The position numbers and the translations under genes were made by a program. A DNA stretch of 5,826 nucleotides, taken from Betaproteobacteria bacterium HGW-Betaproteobacteria-8. GTDB taxonomy: Bacteria > Pseudomonadota > Gammaproteobacteria > Burkholderiales > Methylophilaceae. The notes below the pieces were generated by a model. That model was given only the letters and a program-made list of their open reading frames with translations, made no database searches and was not told the DNA's origin. Below are positions 1 through 5,826 of this stretch, one piece after another; the stretch's first letter is position 1, and each line of letters starts with the position of its first letter. The stretch covers positions 1 to 5,826 of the forward strand of contig PHCD01000094.1 of the NCBI GenBank assembly GCA_002842135.1, in the 5' to 3' direction.

Positions 1-220
1 TGTTGAGCTAGGCCGCACCAAAATTGCAATCAAGAATTTATTGCAGCTGGCACAAGGCTCTGTGGTTGAGCTGGACGGCATGGCTGGCGAACCGATGGAC
101 GTCCTGGTCAATGGTTGCCTGATTGCGCAAGGTGAGGTCGTGGTGGTGAATGACAAGTTCGGCATCCGCCTGACCGACATCATCACCCCGGCCGAACGTA
201 TCCGCAAACTGAACAAGTAA
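1..220 (+). CDS. fliN: Flagellar motor switch protein FliN, C-terminal part (5' end outside window)
   Basis: FliN is a cytoplasmic C-ring subunit. With FliG and FliM it forms the rotor switch, and with FliH it docks the export ATPase complex. The visible frame starts at base 2 and gives 72 residues before the TAA stop. The start VELGRTKIAIKNLLQL, the segments QGSVVELDG and GEPMDVLVNG, the stretch IAQGEVVVVNDKFGIR and the ending TDIITPAERIRKLNK are the classic SpoA (surface presentation of antigens) domain of FliN. Only the variable N-terminal part and the start codon are missing. Its stop lies 8 nt before fliO, consistent with co-transcription and perhaps translational coupling. FliM also carries a SpoA domain, but the short tail ending soon after the ITPAERIRKL segment, and the fliO neighbour, point to FliN. 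Very confident. Confidence 0.96.
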   Translation, partial: VELGRTKIAIKNLLQLAQGSVVELDGMAGEPMDVLVNGCLIAQGEVVVVNDKFGIRLTDIITPAERIRKLNK

Positions 221-228
221 GCACAAAA

Positions 229-681
229 ATGAACTCACGCCATTTCCCGCACTTTTGCAGCATGGCCAGCCTGGTTTTCCTGCCAGGCGTAGCAGGCGCT
301 GCTGAAGCTGCCAGCATCTCCACGGCCGGCAGTGCCGTACAAGTCATCTTCGGCTTGATCATGGTGCTGGGCGTCATCATGCTCATCGCCTGGCTGTTCA
401 AACGCTATGCGCCGGGTATCGGCCAGAACAACAGTGTTGCCCGCATCGTGGGCGGCGTCAGTGTAGGCAATCGTGAACGCGTGATGGTAATAGAAGTGGC
501 GGACCGCTGGCTGGTGGTCGGAGTCTCGCCGAGCCAGGTGACCAGTATCGCCAATCTTGAAGCAGGCCAGGCCAACACCGGACAGCTGAATCAACACTCA
601 TCGGCAACCCACCCATTCGCAAAGTGGCTGACGCAATCCATAAACCGGACGCAGCCGATCAATCCACCCGAAGTTAGATAG
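229..681 (+). CDS. fliO: Flagellar biosynthetic protein FliO
   Basis: FliO is a small membrane protein that helps assemble the FliP ring of the flagellar type III export gate; it is not part of the finished channel. The 150-residue product has a hydrophobic N-terminal stretch (about 12-24) that may act as a signal sequence with a possible cut after VAGA. A strong membrane span follows at about 37-57, ending in positively charged FKRY. Then comes a cytoplasmic domain with VGNRERVMVIEVADRWLVVG (about 79-98), the conserved core of the family. The tail from about 113 is polar and low in conservation, as usual for FliO. ATG 229 sits 8 nt after the fliN stop; the upstream sequence is A-rich with only a weak Shine-Dalgarno, so translation may depend on fliN. 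Position between fliN and fliP supports the call. FliO is poorly conserved, so core motif plus synteny carry the identification. Confidence 0.93.
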   Translation: MNSRHFPHFCSMASLVFLPGVAGAAEAASISTAGSAVQVIFGLIMVLGVIMLIAWLFKRYAPGIGQNNSVARIVGGVSVGNRERVMVIEVADRWLVVGVSPSQVTSIANLEAGQANTGQLNQHSSATHPFAKWLTQSINRTQPINPPEVR

Positions 682-682
682 C

Positions 683-687
683 AAGGT
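683..687 (+). promoter_or_regulatory. Ribosome binding site of fliP
   Basis: AAGGT lies 8 nt before ATG 696, a good distance for a Shine-Dalgarno sequence. It supports the upstream start of fliP. The next in-frame ATG, at 726, has no such site in front of it. Confidence 0.6.
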
Positions 688-695
688 AAATAGCC

Positions 696-1526
696 ATGCG
701 TTCCAGCCTACTGCCTCAGTTCGCCATGCAGAAACCCCTGCATCAATATTTACCTGGATTCAGAAATAATCGCGCAGCCGCTCTCAGCCTGGCCATTCTC
801 GTATCTGCACTGATGACGATGTTGTTCTCATTCAATGCACTGGCCGCCGATGCCGGCCTCCCGGTCATTAACGCCACCCCCACCGCAAGTGGCGGCCAGA
901 ATTACACGCTGAGCCTGCAGACCCTGCTGCTGCTCACATCGCTGACTTTCCTGCCCGCTTTGTTACTGATGATGACCGGCTTTACGCGCATCATTATCGT
1001 CCTGTCCTTACTCAGGCAAGCGCTCGGCACGCAATCCACTCCGCCCGGCCAGGTACTGATTGGACTCGCATTGTTCCTGACCTTTTTTGTCATGGGCCCG
1101 GTCTTCGACAAAATATACGCCGAGGCTTACCAGCCATATGCCGAGAACAAGATCACCATGCAAGAGGCCATGGAAAACGGCGCCGAACCGCTCAAGGCTT
1201 TTATGTTGAAGCAAACGCGCGAATCCGACCTGGCATTGTTCATCAAGATGTCGCAAAGCGAAGCGCCGGAAACCGCCGAAGATATTTCCCTGCGCGTACT
1301 GATTCCCGCCTTTATGACAAGCGAACTGAAAACCGCATTCCAGATCGGCTTTGCCATTTTCATCCCATTCCTCATCATCGACATGGTGGTAGCCAGCGTA
1401 TTGATGGCGATGGGCATGATGATGGTATCGCCCGTGATTGTCGCGCTACCGTTCAAGCTGATGTTATTCGTCCTGGTTGATGGCTGGCAGCTGATTCTTG
1501 GCTCGCTCGCGCAGAGTTTCTATTAG
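696..1526 (+). CDS. fliP: Flagellar export gate protein FliP
   Basis: FliP forms a pentamer that, with FliQ and FliR, makes the helical export channel in the inner membrane of the flagellar type III secretion system. The 276-residue product has a long positively charged N-terminus, then a hydrophobic segment (about 28-47) with a plausible signal peptidase site at ALA-ADAG (after residue 50); FliP is known to carry a cleavable signal peptide. The mature part shows [18 protein letters not shown] (about 96-113), [17 protein letters not shown] (117-133), and near the C-terminus [19 protein letters not shown] (240-258) followed by VLVDGW. The GMMM run corresponds to the methionine gasket that seals the closed channel. 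The protein is somewhat longer than the usual roughly 245-255 residues, and the extra length is all ahead of the signal sequence. It begins 14 nt after fliO and ends 22 nt before fliQ. Confidence 0.97.
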   Translation: MRSSLLPQFAMQKPLHQYLPGFRNNRAAALSLAILVSALMTMLFSFNALAADAGLPVINATPTASGGQNYTLSLQTLLLLTSLTFLPALLLMMTGFTRIIIVLSLLRQALGTQSTPPGQVLIGLALFLTFFVMGPVFDKIYAEAYQPYAENKITMQEAMENGAEPLKAFMLKQTRESDLALFIKMSQSEAPETAEDISLRVLIPAFMTSELKTAFQIGFAIFIPFLIIDMVVASVLMAMGMMMVSPVIVALPFKLMLFVLVDGWQLILGSLAQSFY

Positions 1527-1534
1527 CGAAGAGT

Positions 1535-1542
1535 AGAGGAGA
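1535..1542 (+). promoter_or_regulatory. Strong ribosome binding site of fliQ
   Basis: AGAGGAGA lies 6 nt before ATG 1549 and includes AGGAG, close to an ideal Shine-Dalgarno sequence. It is the strongest one on the + strand of this window and contrasts with the weak sites before fliO and fliR. Confidence 0.7.
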
Positions 1543-1548
1543 AATAAT

Positions 1549-1818
1549 ATGAGTCCGGAAAGCGTGATGGATATCGGTTACCAGGCGATTTATATCACCA
1601 CCATCGTCGCATCTCCCATGCTGTTGACCGCATTGATCGTCGGCCTGATCGTGAGTATTTTTCAGGCAGCAACACAGATCAACGAAGCAACCTTATCCTT
1701 TATCCCAAAACTGTTCGGTATTCTCGCCGTGTTGGGGATTACAGGTCCATGGATGATAACGGTGATGACTGACTATATGCGACAGGTGTTCACCAACATC
1801 CCGATGATCGCAGGTTAA
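1549..1818 (+). CDS. fliQ: Flagellar export gate protein FliQ
   Basis: FliQ is a two-helix inner-membrane protein; in known structures about four copies wrap the outside of the FliP/FliR core of the flagellar type III export gate. The 89-residue length is exactly that expected of the family. Two hydrophobic segments (about 14-38 and 54-74) flank the conserved cytoplasmic turn, visible as IFQAATQINEATLSFIPK (37-54). The N-terminus with an early acidic residue and the C-terminal amphipathic segment DYMRQVF also fit. The start is set by a strong ribosome binding site. It lies 22 nt after fliP and 48 nt before fliR; that following gap contains a hairpin. FliQ resembles the virulence homologue SctS, but the flagellar neighbours settle the assignment. 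Confidence 0.97.
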   Translation: MSPESVMDIGYQAIYITTIVASPMLLTALIVGLIVSIFQAATQINEATLSFIPKLFGILAVLGITGPWMITVMTDYMRQVFTNIPMIAG

Positions 1819-1821
1819 CCG

Positions 1822-1842
1822 GGAAACACGCCTGGTGTTTCC
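1822..1842 (+). repeat. Hairpin in the fliQ-fliR gap
   Basis: GGAAACAC (1822-1829), loop GCCTG, and GTGTTTCC (1835-1842) form a perfect 8-bp stem starting 3 nt after the fliQ stop. CC before and GG after could extend the stem across a bulged G. No T-run follows, so it is not an ordinary intrinsic terminator. It may mark an mRNA processing or stability element or affect fliR translation; this is inference. Confidence 0.6.
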
Positions 1843-1866
1843 GGCTCCACACCCTCCCGCAGCATC

Positions 1867-2667
1867 ATGATCTCCATTAGCACCGACATGCTGCAGGCCT
1901 GGATCAGCGGCCTGCTCTGGCCACTGACCAGAGTCCTCGGCATGATTGCAGTTGCCCCGATTTTCGGCCATAGATCCTTGCCTGCAAGATTCAAGGTCGC
2001 ATTGGGTATTTTCATTACCCTGGCAATCATGCCCGGCTTGCCGCCCATGCCTGACGCCGACATGTTTTCGATCCAGGGTGTCGCCATCCTCATTCAGCAA
2101 ATGCTGATCGGCGTAGCCATCGGCTTTACCATGCGCATTGCATTTGCTGCCGTGGATATGGCCGGGCACTTCTGTGCGATGTCCATGGGCCTCGGTTTTG
2201 CAACCTTCTTCGATCCTCAATCAAGCGGGCAAACAACTGCACTCACACAGTTGTTAGTGGTAATCGCCATGCTGTTCTTTCTGAGCATTAATGGCCACTT
2301 GATGCTGATCATGGCGGTCACTGAGAGCTTCATGACCATCCCGGTCTCGCTGGACCCGGAGACCGGGATCAACTTCCTCAGAATCGTCACATGGGGCGAA
2401 CACATTTTTAGTGCAGGGCTGCAACTGGCGCTTCCTGTGATTGCGGCACTGCTCATTGCCAACCTTGCACTCGGCATCCTCAGCCGCACCGCACCCCAAC
2501 TCAATCTGTTCGGTATTGGCTTCCCGATCACCATCAGCATCGGCCTGGTTGTCATCGCGCTGGCTTTCCCGAGAATGGCGGTGCCACTGGAACGTTTAAT
2601 CAGCGATGGCTTCAACACGATCAATCAACTCTCGATGCCATCGCCTCCCTTACCGCTGCCGCAATAA
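1867..2667 (+). CDS. fliR: Flagellar export gate protein FliR
   Basis: FliR is the single-copy subunit that completes the FliP5-FliQ4-FliR1 export channel and contacts FlhB. The product of 266 residues is of normal family length and highly hydrophobic, with several membrane segments. Family features are the N-terminal LQAWISGLLWPLTRVLGMI (9-27) followed by APIFGHRSLPARFKV (30-44), the segment MGLGFATFFDPQ (107-118), NGHLMLI (142-148), and LGILSRTAPQLNLFGIGFP (202-220). The proline-rich tail after about 257 is unconserved. ATG 1867 is the first possible in-frame start after the fliQ stop (no ATG, GTG or TTG between them), and the protein aligns with FliR from its first residues; yet no Shine-Dalgarno is visible in the pyrimidine-rich sequence before it. 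It is the last gene of the + strand group here. An inverted repeat lies within codons 158-168. SctT homologues of virulence systems are similar, but context is flagellar. Confidence 0.97.
   Translation: MISISTDMLQAWISGLLWPLTRVLGMIAVAPIFGHRSLPARFKVALGIFITLAIMPGLPPMPDADMFSIQGVAILIQQMLIGVAIGFTMRIAFAAVDMAGHFCAMSMGLGFATFFDPQSSGQTTALTQLLVVIAMLFFLSINGHLMLIMAVTESFMTIPVSLDPETGINFLRIVTWGEHIFSAGLQLALPVIAALLIANLALGILSRTAPQLNLFGIGFPITISIGLVVIALAFPRMAVPLERLISDGFNTINQLSMPSPPLPLPQ
2338..2369 (+). repeat. 11-bp perfect inverted repeat inside fliR
   Basis: ATCCCGGTCTC (2338-2348) and GAGACCGGGAT (2359-2369) are exact reverse complements around a 10-nt loop. The repeat covers fliR codons 158-168 (IPVSLDPETGI), a loop between membrane segments. 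There is no T-run on either side, so it is not a recognisable terminator. It could fold in the mRNA, or be a chance result of codon choice. Confidence 0.7.
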
Positions 2668-2686
2668 CATCGGCGGATTCAGGCTG

Positions 2687-2717
2687 AAAAAAAGCCACCC
2701 GGTTAAGGGGTGGCTTT
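2687..2717 (-). terminator. Intrinsic terminator of flgL/flgKL at the convergent junction
   Basis: AAAGCCACCC (2691-2700) and GGGTGGCTTT (2708-2717) make a 10-bp perfect stem with a 7-nt loop. Read on the - strand, the GC-rich stem runs into seven T (complement of A 2687-2693), a textbook rho-independent terminator 27 nt after the flgL stop. On the + strand the right arm ends in only TTT followed by CCC, so termination of the fliR transcript by the same element is probably weaker. It may still work in both directions. Confidence 0.9.
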
Positions 2718-2743
2718 CCCGAAAAGAAAGAATCAGCGTTTAC

Positions 2744-3658
2744 TTAGAAAAAATCAAACAAAGACAGCCCTGTCGTCCTCACAAAAGTTTTCTGTGCCGC
2801 TTCCAGAATCATTTGCTGCTGCGAAATATCCGAAAGCGCCTTGGCAAGATCCAGTTCTTCCACTTCTGACAGCGATTGCGCGTATTGCAAACTCAGTTCC
2901 TGGCCAAACTCATCGAGTGCATCCAGTTCATTCAAGCGAGTGCCAACCATGGCTCGCGTAGTCAACACAGCGTCCAAACCGCTATCGATACTGGTTTGCA
3001 CTGTCACCAATCCTGCAGAAAAAGCAGCTGCCGTTGCCGCATCAATAATCGGGGTATCAAGCAGATTGGCAAAATCATTGAGCGTCTGGAAAATATCATT
3101 GCCGCCTGCCTGGAAAACTGAGTCCCCTGCATCTGCAACTTCCATTTGCCGCGAAGCGCTGACTTGCAGCAAACGCTGTTGATTATCGCCTTGATACGAT
3201 GCGCCGGTAACCGTCTTGACAAAAGCCGGCGCTTGACTTTGGTAGCCCGCAAAAATGTAATTCCCCGCAGCATCTTTGGTATTGGCCAGACCGATCAACT
3301 GATCAAGCGCGCCGCGCATTTCCATCGCCAGAAAACCGCGCTCAGTATCCGAGTAAGCACCATTACCTGCAGCGACCATGGAGGATTTCACAGACAGCAG
3401 TAAATTGGTCACACTATTCAGCGCAGTTTCTTCAACGCCAAGGTTGTTGACTGCCACCTCGCGATTACTAATATATTGCGCATTGATATTCGCGGCCTGC
3501 TTCAGCACGAGCGCTTTGGCTGAGCCGGCAGGATCGTCCGATGGCACGAGAATCTTGCGACCGGTCGAAACCTGCTGTTGCAAGTTTGCCTGCGAGGCAG
3601 TGAGCTCACTGATACGCGCCATTCCTGATTGAAAGATGGTGTTTGTACTGATCCGCAT
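2744..3658 (-). CDS. flgL: Flagellar hook-associated protein 3 (FlgL, HAP3)
   Basis: FlgL is exported through the flagellar channel and forms the junction ring between FlgK and the flagellin filament. The 304-residue product has the flagellin-like N-terminal coiled region: MRISTNTIFQSGMARI at the start, then QQVSTGRKILVPSDDPAG (28-45), the hallmark of FlgL and flagellin N-termini. GNYIFAGYQS (132-141) is the typical FlgL segment that opens the variable middle domain. The C-terminal helical part (about 250-300, with AQSLSEVEELDLAKALSDI) matches the flagellin-type D0/D1 end and closes with GLSLFDFF. There is no cysteine, as is usual in secreted flagellar axial proteins. A Shine-Dalgarno AAAGGAAG (complement of 3663-3670) lies 4 nt ahead of the start. 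It begins 25 nt after flgK with no promoter seen between them, so the two are co-transcribed. Flagellin itself is excluded by length, GNYIFAG and the flgK neighbour. Confidence 0.96.
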   Translation of the reverse strand: MRISTNTIFQSGMARISELTASQANLQQQVSTGRKILVPSDDPAGSAKALVLKQAANINAQYISNREVAVNNLGVEETALNSVTNLLLSVKSSMVAAGNGAYSDTERGFLAMEMRGALDQLIGLANTKDAAGNYIFAGYQSQAPAFVKTVTGASYQGDNQQRLLQVSASRQMEVADAGDSVFQAGGNDIFQTLNDFANLLDTPIIDAATAAAFSAGLVTVQTSIDSGLDAVLTTRAMVGTRLNELDALDEFGQELSLQYAQSLSEVEELDLAKALSDISQQQMILEAAQKTFVRTTGLSLFDFF

Positions 3659-3683
3659 GATGCTTCCTTTTATTTGAACAGCC

Positions 3684-5318
3684 CTAGCGACCTACTGTCA
3701 GCAACAAATCAAAGAGCTGACTGGCGATTTGCATCATTTTTCCTGCCGCCTGGTACGCTTGCTGATGACGTAACAAGTTAGTCGCCTCTTCATCCAGGTT
3801 AACGCCGGAAATCGATTGCTGGGAGGCAATCGTGCCTTCCAGCATTTTGGCTTCCGCTGCATCCATCACTTTTAATTCATTGGTTTTGTTACCAACCAGG
3901 CTGACCAGTTGGCTGTAGGCCCCCTCAAAACTGGTTGTGCCATTCAAGGTGGTCAGCGCCCCTTGCAGGGCGGCAAGCTTGAGCGCATTACCATTATCGG
4001 CATTACCGGCTGTCGGCAGCTCGGCCAAGGCAATCTTGCTAACATCCGTGATCCCCACAGAGAAACCGCTGGCGGCGGTTGCTGTCGGCTTGATCAGGAA
4101 GTTGTCACCCGCCTGTATGGTGCCACTGCTGATGTCAAATTCGACGCCATCAATAGTTTGCGGCAATGTAGCGAAAGACTGGGATGTGCCGGTATCGAGC
4201 CTGGTCAAGGTGTAATTGGTGCCATCATACTTAAGGCGATAATCACTGCCGGTGAGTGCAGATGAACTGTTGATTGAGGCATCCAGTACTGCATTGCCGG
4301 CGTTGTTTACATTCGGGCTGACAGAAGGCGCAGGGATATTAAAGAAAACGCCGCCGGCGCTACCGGCTTGATCATATCCAAGCATGTGTTGCGCGTTAAA
4401 GGTATCGGCCAAAGACACTGCGACCAGCCCCAATTGGCCGCGAATAGTATCAAGCGATTTCTCTCGGAACTGTATCAGGCCACCCAATGTACCGCCGGAA
4501 AGACTATTACTACCCAAAACTACAGTACCGGAGCTACCGACATAACCAACCTCAAACCGATTGGGGTCAGTGGTCGACCGTATCGTTGTCAGTGCATGAG
4601 TATCGTTGCCAACCACCAATGGTTGACCATTACCGATAAACACATTGTATTTGCCGTCATCCTGCTTCACCACATCCACTTTGATTTGTTTGCTCAGCTC
4701 AGCAACCAGCTGGTCGCGCTGATCCAGCAAATCGTTGGGTGGATTGCCGCCGGCAATGCTTGATGCCTCAATTGATTTGTTAAGCTGTGTGATCTGCTTG
4801 GAATATGAATTAATCAGGCTAACACTGGCAGTCACTTCTGCATTGACATTCGATTCGATTTCATCGAGCCGGTTACCCAAGCCTTGAAAGCGCGATGCCA
4901 GCGTTTGTGCGTTGGAAAGTAATGCCTGGCGGCTGGCGGCATCGCCAGGACTGGAAGCAGCCGCTTGCATACTGCCGAAAAAATTCTGGAGCGCGGGAGA
5001 CAAACCAGCGCTGGCATTGGCCAGCAGATTATCGATCTGGCTCATCTGGCTGGCATAAGTACCAAGCTCACCGCTGGTACTCAAACCACTGGAGACTTGT
5101 CGACTCAGAATCTCGTTGAAAACTCGCTGTATGGTCACCACTTGGACACCCTGGCCGATAAAACCGTTACCGGAATTTTGTGCTATCGCAGGGCTCTGAA
5201 TCATCTCCTGGCGCGTATAGCCTGGCGTCGCGGCATTGGCAATATTATGTCCTGCAACGCTGATCCCCACTTGGGCCGCATTTAATGCGGTCTTGCCGAT
5301 GTCGAGTATGTTCGCCAT
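3684..5318 (-). CDS. flgK: Flagellar hook-associated protein 1 (FlgK, HAP1)
   Basis: FlgK forms the first junction ring on the distal end of the hook, below FlgL. The 544-residue length matches the family (about 550). Residues 8-36, with GISVAGHNIANAATPGYTRQ (18-37), are the rod/hook-type N-terminal motif shared by axial proteins. NAQHMLGYDQAGSAGGVFF (308-326) is a conserved FlgK segment. A beta-rich insert follows (about 355-412: DYRLKYDGTNYTLTRLDTGT, then VEFDISSGTIQAGDNFLI), typical of the exposed D2-type domains. The C-terminal helix carries GVNLDEEATNLLRHQQAYQA (505-524) and ends DLLLTVGR, the standard FlgK C-terminus. No cysteine is present. The start fits the family N-terminus, though the Shine-Dalgarno is poor: AGGA is 15 nt away and GGA only 2 nt. 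A sigma-28-type promoter lies just upstream. FlgE and FlgG share the end motifs but not this length, middle or flgL neighbour. Confidence 0.97.
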   Translation of the reverse strand: MANILDIGKTALNAAQVGISVAGHNIANAATPGYTRQEMIQSPAIAQNSGNGFIGQGVQVVTIQRVFNEILSRQVSSGLSTSGELGTYASQMSQIDNLLANASAGLSPALQNFFGSMQAAASSPGDAASRQALLSNAQTLASRFQGLGNRLDEIESNVNAEVTASVSLINSYSKQITQLNKSIEASSIAGGNPPNDLLDQRDQLVAELSKQIKVDVVKQDDGKYNVFIGNGQPLVVGNDTHALTTIRSTTDPNRFEVGYVGSSGTVVLGSNSLSGGTLGGLIQFREKSLDTIRGQLGLVAVSLADTFNAQHMLGYDQAGSAGGVFFNIPAPSVSPNVNNAGNAVLDASINSSSALTGSDYRLKYDGTNYTLTRLDTGTSQSFATLPQTIDGVEFDISSGTIQAGDNFLIKPTATAASGFSVGITDVSKIALAELPTAGNADNGNALKLAALQGALTTLNGTTSFEGAYSQLVSLVGNKTNELKVMDAAEAKMLEGTIASQQSISGVNLDEEATNLLRHQQAYQAAGKMMQIASQLFDLLLTVGR

Positions 5319-5348
5319 GATCCAACTTGTCTGTCCTGATTAATAAAT

Positions 5349-5376
5349 GTATCGGCATATTCCGACAAAAACTTTA
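5349..5376 (-). promoter_or_regulatory. Sigma-28 (FliA)-type promoter of flgKL
   Basis: On the - strand, TAAAGTTT (complement of 5369-5376) is followed after 12 nt by GCCGATAC (complement of 5349-5356). The enterobacterial FliA consensus is TAAAGTTT, 11 nt, GCCGATAA, so both boxes match except for the last base, with one extra spacer base. Transcription would start about 20-25 nt before the flgK ATG. Sigma-28 transcription of flgKL as a late flagellar unit is known in enterics. The match and position make this a strong prediction, not a proven promoter. Confidence 0.85.
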
Positions 5377-5444
5377 CTGTACCTTTGCTGTGAAGCCCAC
5401 CTCGCAGACTAATCCCGCATCATGTCCATTGTCTTAATGGTGCG

Positions 5445-5826
5445 CTAAGCCGCTGACGTCCGCTGGACAACCTTGATCAATTTATCTGCATAATTCGGGT
5501 CTGTCGCGTATCCGGCTTTTTGCAAAGCTTGCGCATAAGCCGGCAACTGCTGCAGATTGTCCATCACACCTTGATAGCGCGGATTTTTGCTGATCAAACC
5601 GGCAAAATCCTTGAATGATTCTGCATAGGAGTCATAAGCACGAAACTTCTCGACGCGCTGAATTTTTTCGCCGTTGATATATTCCGTTGTCATCGTCTCG
5701 GCTACCTTGCCATGCCAGTTGCCCGTGGCTTTAATCCCGAACAGGTTGTAGCTGGGGCTGCCGTCCGCATGTTTGATCTCATGCTTGCCCCAACCGCTTT
5801 CGAGCGCCGCCTGCCCCACCATGAAC
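5445..5826 (-). CDS. flgJ: FlgJ, C-terminal peptidoglycan hydrolase domain (5' end outside window)
   Basis: FlgJ acts in the periplasm: its N-terminal domain caps the growing rod and its C-terminal GH73-type glucosaminidase domain opens the peptidoglycan for the rod. Only the last 126 residues, most of the hydrolase domain, are visible, and the frame runs off the window edge. QAALESGWG (visible residues 5-13) is the active-site motif, with its glutamate at visible residue 9. YNLFGIKA (26-33) is a further family motif. TTEY (46-49) holds a second glutamate 39 residues after the first, the spacing I recall for the two catalytic glutamates of Salmonella FlgJ. FRAYDSYAESFKDFAGLI and the ending GYATDPNYADKLIKVVQ are also typical. 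The N-terminal rod-binding domain cannot be seen, so a stand-alone hydrolase is formally possible, but the following flgK-flgL favour dual-domain FlgJ. The domain looks catalytically intact. The gap to flgK is 126 nt. Confidence 0.94.
   Translation of the reverse strand, partial: FMVGQAALESGWGKHEIKHADGSPSYNLFGIKATGNWHGKVAETMTTEYINGEKIQRVEKFRAYDSYAESFKDFAGLISKNPRYQGVMDNLQQLPAYAQALQKAGYATDPNYADKLIKVVQRTSAA

Noticed and set aside
726..728. Alternative ATG start for fliP at codon 11
   Set aside because: No Shine-Dalgarno precedes it, while ATG 696 has AAGGT at 8 nt. It stays possible but is less supported.
1693..2220. Long - strand open frame of 175 codons opposite fliQ and fliR
   Set aside because: It lies antisense to two clearly conserved genes, its translation is rich in His, Gly and Asp with no recognisable domain, and it has no supporting start context. 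It is a shadow of codon bias in fliQ and fliR.
2606..2869. + strand open frame across the fliR end, terminator and flgL end
   Set aside because: It runs through the terminator stem and overlaps two real genes out of frame; the product is basic and low in structure, typical of chance reading.
4368..4763. + strand open frame of 131 codons opposite flgK
   Set aside because: Fully inside the conserved flgK gene on the other strand, with no recognisable motif; best explained as a shadow frame.
5426..5440. Small hairpin CCATT-GTCTT-AATGG after the flgJ stop
   Set aside because: The stem is only 5 bp and AT-rich and is not followed by a T-run on the - strand, so it is not a credible terminator for flgJ.
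1..5826. Possible novel or mobile system, CRISPR array, transposon or RNA gene
   Set aside because: Almost every base is accounted for by conserved flagellar genes with short gaps. No direct repeats, transposase motifs, tRNA-like folds or cassette boundaries were seen.

Overview
The window is an ordinary but well-preserved piece of a bacterial flagellar gene cluster. I see no mobile element, CRISPR array, RNA gene or undescribed system in it. Two operon ends meet tail to tail. On the + strand (bases 1-2667) lie the end of fliN, then fliO, fliP, fliQ and fliR. On the - strand (2744-5826) lie flgL, flgK and the C-terminal part of flgJ, so the transcription order is flgJ-flgK-flgL. All reading frames look intact; fliN and flgJ are cut only by the window edges.

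The host is most likely a motile Gram-negative proteobacterium. FlgJ carries a C-terminal peptidoglycan-hydrolase domain fused to the rod chaperone, which is typical of beta- and gammaproteobacteria. The FliN, FliP and FliQ sequences are of the proteobacterial type. The sequence is moderately GC-rich by eye. A betaproteobacterium (for example a Nitrosomonadales or Methylophilaceae-like organism) is my best guess, but this rests on general resemblance only.

Left part: FliN is a C-ring (switch) protein. FliO, FliP, FliQ and FliR build the membrane export gate of the flagellar type III secretion system; FliP, FliQ and FliR form the helical export channel and FliO helps assemble it. The genes are closely spaced (8, 14, 22 and 48 nt gaps), as in one operon. 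The widest gap, fliQ-fliR, holds a small hairpin, and fliR has no visible Shine-Dalgarno sequence. An 11-bp perfect inverted repeat lies inside fliR.

Middle: a 76-nt convergent junction contains one strong stem-loop. Its T-run lies on the - strand side, so it fits best as the terminator of the flgKL transcript; it is weaker as a terminator for fliR.

Right part: FlgK and FlgL are the two hook-filament junction proteins and FlgJ is the rod-cap/muramidase. The 126-nt flgJ-flgK gap holds a very good match to a sigma-28 (FliA) promoter reading into flgK. This suggests that flgKL is expressed as a late-class unit in addition to any read-through from the rod/hook operon. Functionally, the left operon supplies the export gate through which the right operon's FlgJ, FlgK and FlgL are secreted.
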